Below are positions 61,148 to 64,000 of a stretch of 64,000 nucleotides of DNA, in pieces. This stretch comes from Trochalopteron elliotii (lineage: Eukaryota > Chordata > Aves > Passeriformes > Leiothrichidae), in the NCBI GenBank assembly GCA_024734555.1, contig JANPWX010000061.1, positions 395,710 to 459,709 on the forward strand, in the 5' to 3' direction. The position numbers and the translations under genes are program-made. How positions within the stretch are numbered: position 1 is the first letter of the stretch; each line of letters opens with the position of its first letter. Below the pieces are notes generated by a model, which searched no databases, had not been told where the DNA came from, and saw only the letters and a list, made by a program, of their open reading frames with translations.

Positions 61148-63859
61148 AAAGACTGTCACGATGTAGATGAATGTAATCTACTTGTTGTTTATAGACCCAA
61201 AGGATCCCTCAGTGCATTAAAAATCCATGTGCTATCCAAGAGCAGCATACTTAGCATGGAGATATGTGATTTAGCTGAAAGCCGTATAAAATCTGTAAAA
61301 CTGCATGTAGGCAAAGAGCTCCCTACTGCCTGTGCATTCGAGGGAAGCCATGTGTGCTTTTCCTGCACACATGAAAAATAGATGATCATAAAATCTGCTT
61401 GAGATTCACAAACTTCTGACAGAAACACGTGTCTAGGCTAAGTATGCCAACTTTTGGTCAAACCAGGCCTGAAAATACACAGACCTGAAACAAGCATTGT
61501 TCTTCCTTGGTGAGGGGAGAAATTCCAGCTTCATACACAGCAAATGCATACAGGTTGTGTGTCCTTCACTGATCTTCTGCTGGAACAGGTAACGATCTTT
61601 CCTTCTGCCTGGGGTCTTTTGACTGCCAACTGGGCTTCCAAGCCTTTTGTGGTGGCATCTTTTGAACCAGACCCATGCTTTTGTCAAGAAGAATTACAAT
61701 TGAAAATTGCTGACCCCCACACTATTGTCTTTAGGATTGGCTGGGACCACCATGTTTGGGCAAGTGTCTTGTAGGTTAAATAGATTTTTTTTCACTTTTT
61801 TTTTTTCTTAGGAACTACAACTAGTGGTGGTAGCTTGCAGTAGGTCACACATGTGTAACTCTTATTCTCTCAAGAATTGTGCAGAGTGGGGTTAGCTTGT
61901 GTTTTTTTCAATTCTGTAAATGTGTGTTTCATAAACAGGTTGTGATGTGGTGGCAACAGGGAAGGGGCTAAATCAAATGTCCCTTATTCATTTGATGGGA
62001 TTTGTTCTTAGCAGCTGTGGAACGTTAGCCCATACTTCTAGTGCTGGCTCAAAGAAAACATGGTTCATGAATATTAGCTGAACTGTTAGAAGCCTTTTTT
62101 CACTGATATTCTTGACCAAGGTTACCTTCCTAAGGCCTTCAGAGACATCAGACACAGGACATCAAGTGTTTTAAAGATAAGGATCCATGAAGTCACAGCT
62201 TCATAGATAGACAGAGAAGAAAGAGAACGGGTGTTGTGTACCCAGAGCTTGTGTTGCTGAGGGCGTTTTGGTACACTCATCTGTACCATTTGGCTTCTCC
62301 CAAGTTCTGGGAAACTTTTTGGAATCTGCAGCCTCCCAAGAGCAGCACAGCCAAGACATAATACAAGTGTGAATAACTGAGGTTGTGTAATTCCTTGCCG
62401 GTACAGCATCTGCTGGCCAAGCACAGCAACAGAAAGCATTACTCACAGACGTGGGACTGGGACCAGGTGCAGTCTGGCCCCAGGCCCCCTCTGCCAGCTG
62501 CTGCTGCCCAGTCCCAGCTGAAGGAGCACAGTGCACAGCCAGGACCCACCCTGCCCTCACTTTGAGACATCTGAGGGCCTGAAACACCTCAAACAGCTGC
62601 TTGTCAGCTGGGAGCTGATCTCCGAGCACGGATATGCATGGCATGGCCACGTGTACTGGATAAATCTGCATTGGTATCAGCTGCCCTTGAATACACTCAT
62701 CAGCCTGTTCCTTGTAGCATGAGCATCTCGAAACTGGGCAGGCCTCAGAAAAGCTCTTCAAGATGTGGGTTTAATACGTGAGATGTAGTCTGCCCTCATC
62801 ATGTGCAAGAAGGGTTCTTCCAAGAAGGTTGTGATTATTTTTGCTGCTCATCTGGCATTAGAGTCAAACATGCGAGGGACCCCACTGGTGGCTCAGTAGC
62901 ATGACCTCAGTGTTTCAGTGAGGAGATGCTGGTTGCAATTTGTACCTCACACCAGCCTGGCACTCACTGCCTGCATGGTTTACAAGTAGTAGTTTTTGTG
63001 CAGCGGTGAGATGGGATGGGCACATCAGGGAGTACAAGACTGTAGATGTCAAATAGCCTAAGTGTTGAAGTATAGCTGGGAATAATGTGTTGCTGAGAGA
63101 TTGTGTGTGCAGTGTCGCATTAAGAGGGTAGAATGCTTTGGAGCTAGGAACTACATGAAAAAATGATTGTATCTCAGTGTCTATAATTCAGAAGAAATTG
63201 CTAGAGAGCGTAATTGAGAAAAGGGGCTTGTGGATTTAGCAGTCCCTTTTGGAACATACAGATGTATTTTTTTATCTTAACAAAATGGTTCTATAAGTAG
63301 AGTTTTCATGTCAACAAGGAAAATGTTTTTAAGGAAGATACCAGTGCTAGTCAGAGCAAAAACTGTCCTACTCTGCCATAAGGAAATTGCCCTTCGGATG
63401 CTTTCAGGTTCACAGTTCTGGCATCACATTGTGGCAATTGCAGGACCTCTGGTGGAACTTCCACATCCCAAAGTCTGAGAACCAGTATACAAACAGAGGG
63501 GCTTCTTCATCTCCCCAGGCAGTGCCTGCTGTGTGAGTGGCTGAAAATAAAGCAGGGTAATTGTTAGCCAGCACTGTGAGCTCGGTGGCTGCAGTGCTAT
63601 ACAGCACTCTGGGGACAGCAAGGGCCAGAGCCTGGCTCTGCTGCTGGATTTAATGGTACTCCGTGAACACCAGGTACACTTGTGGCATCATCTGGAGCAT
63701 GAGTTATTGTGGCAGGAGGGACACGTCAGAGGGTCTGGCTGCTGGTCTGGGAAGGACTGACCTAGCAGTTTCATTCCCCATGGGGTCTGGTTAGACTGGT
63801 CTAAAGATGAGGCCAGCAGTACCTTTATGACCTGTAGCTATGTGTAAATGAAGGTAGGT
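61148..63859. other. Unique non-coding stretch
   Basis: No gene called. The minus strand is open for 186 codons at 62201-62761, overlapped by a second minus frame (62122-62439) and two plus frames (62383-62565, 62531-62722). The block is GC-richer at 62440-62610. The product has no recognisable domain, and multi-frame openness suggests composition rather than coding. A one-mismatch CTCF-like core on the minus strand lies at 63444-63455. Confidence 0.45.
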
Positions 63860-63913
63860 TGGGGTGGAAGAAGGGAAGAGAGTGGAGGAAAAGAAGAAAA
63901 AGGGAATAGAAAC
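63860..63913 (+). repeat. Polypurine tract
   Basis: Nearly pure G/A run with a few T interruptions. Such tracts can form triplex DNA. No gene association is visible before the window ends. Confidence 0.75.
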
Positions 63914-64000
63914 TACAGGTTTTGCTAATTGCAACCAGGGGAATGGAGAGAAGTGACACCACACAGAAGAACCAGGGAAGTGGGAAGAAGAAACAAGGGG
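63914..64000. other. Unique non-coding edge
   Basis: Purine-rich continuation to the window end, with no feature recognised. Confidence 0.5.

Noticed and set aside
63540..63550. AATAAAG as a possible gene or LTR poly(A) signal
   Set aside because: No coding region or LTR-like promoter lies upstream at a fitting distance. The hexamer is common in AT-rich DNA.
1..64000. CRISPR arrays, tRNA and rRNA genes, bacterial promoters and ribosome binding sites
   Set aside because: Nothing resembling regular spaced repeats or RNA gene cores was seen, and the sequence is vertebrate in character.

Overview
This window reads as non-coding nuclear DNA from a bird, more likely a songbird or other neoavian than a chicken relative. 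The assignment rests on three 3'-end fragments of CR1 retrotransposons (two on +, one on -), including their characteristic 3' ends, in AT-rich (about 60% A+T by eye), otherwise sparsely repetitive sequence. Low repeat density and the absence of Alu-, L1- or MIR-dominated sequence argue against a mammal. A turtle or crocodile, which also carry CR1, cannot be excluded from one window.

No protein-coding gene, exon, tRNA, rRNA, CRISPR array or bacterial-style operon could be supported. Open frames are short, lie in all six frames, overlap each other on both strands, and none shows a recognisable domain or a convincing chain of splice-flanked exons. The three longest (187, 186 and 160 codons, all on -) are reported as curiosities, not genes. 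The window is best read as intergenic sequence or a large intron.

Layout. 1-8 kb: a CR1 copy at 155-546, then unique sequence with two perfect hairpins near 2.7-2.9 kb. 8 kb: a block with an LTR-like promoter/poly(A)-signal arrangement. 9.9-18.3 kb: several AT-rich, TAAT-word-rich stretches that resemble vertebrate conserved non-coding elements, a lone p53-type decamer palindrome, a CR1 on the minus strand (16.0 kb) and a probable ancient L3/CR1-type LINE tail (18.2 kb). 19.0 kb: a third CR1. 23.1 kb: a long A/C-only tract. 30-47 kb: more candidate regulatory stretches (30.3, 36.2, 42.6, 46.0 and 46.9 kb), the long chance-like ORF regions at 37.3 and 39.3 kb, and a short telomere-like sequence at 40.8 kb. 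49-54 kb: a second A/C tract, three candidate elements and a GC-richer block. 56-64 kb: microsatellites (CTTCCT, CAC, poly-G), two CTCF-like cores in the same orientation and a terminal polypurine tract.

Conservation cannot be seen in a single sequence, so all candidate regulatory elements are inference from composition and word content. I found no evidence of an undescribed molecular system. The most checkable items are the clustered candidate regulatory elements, the LTR-like block, the paired hairpins at 2.7-2.9 kb and the strand-asymmetric A/C tracts.
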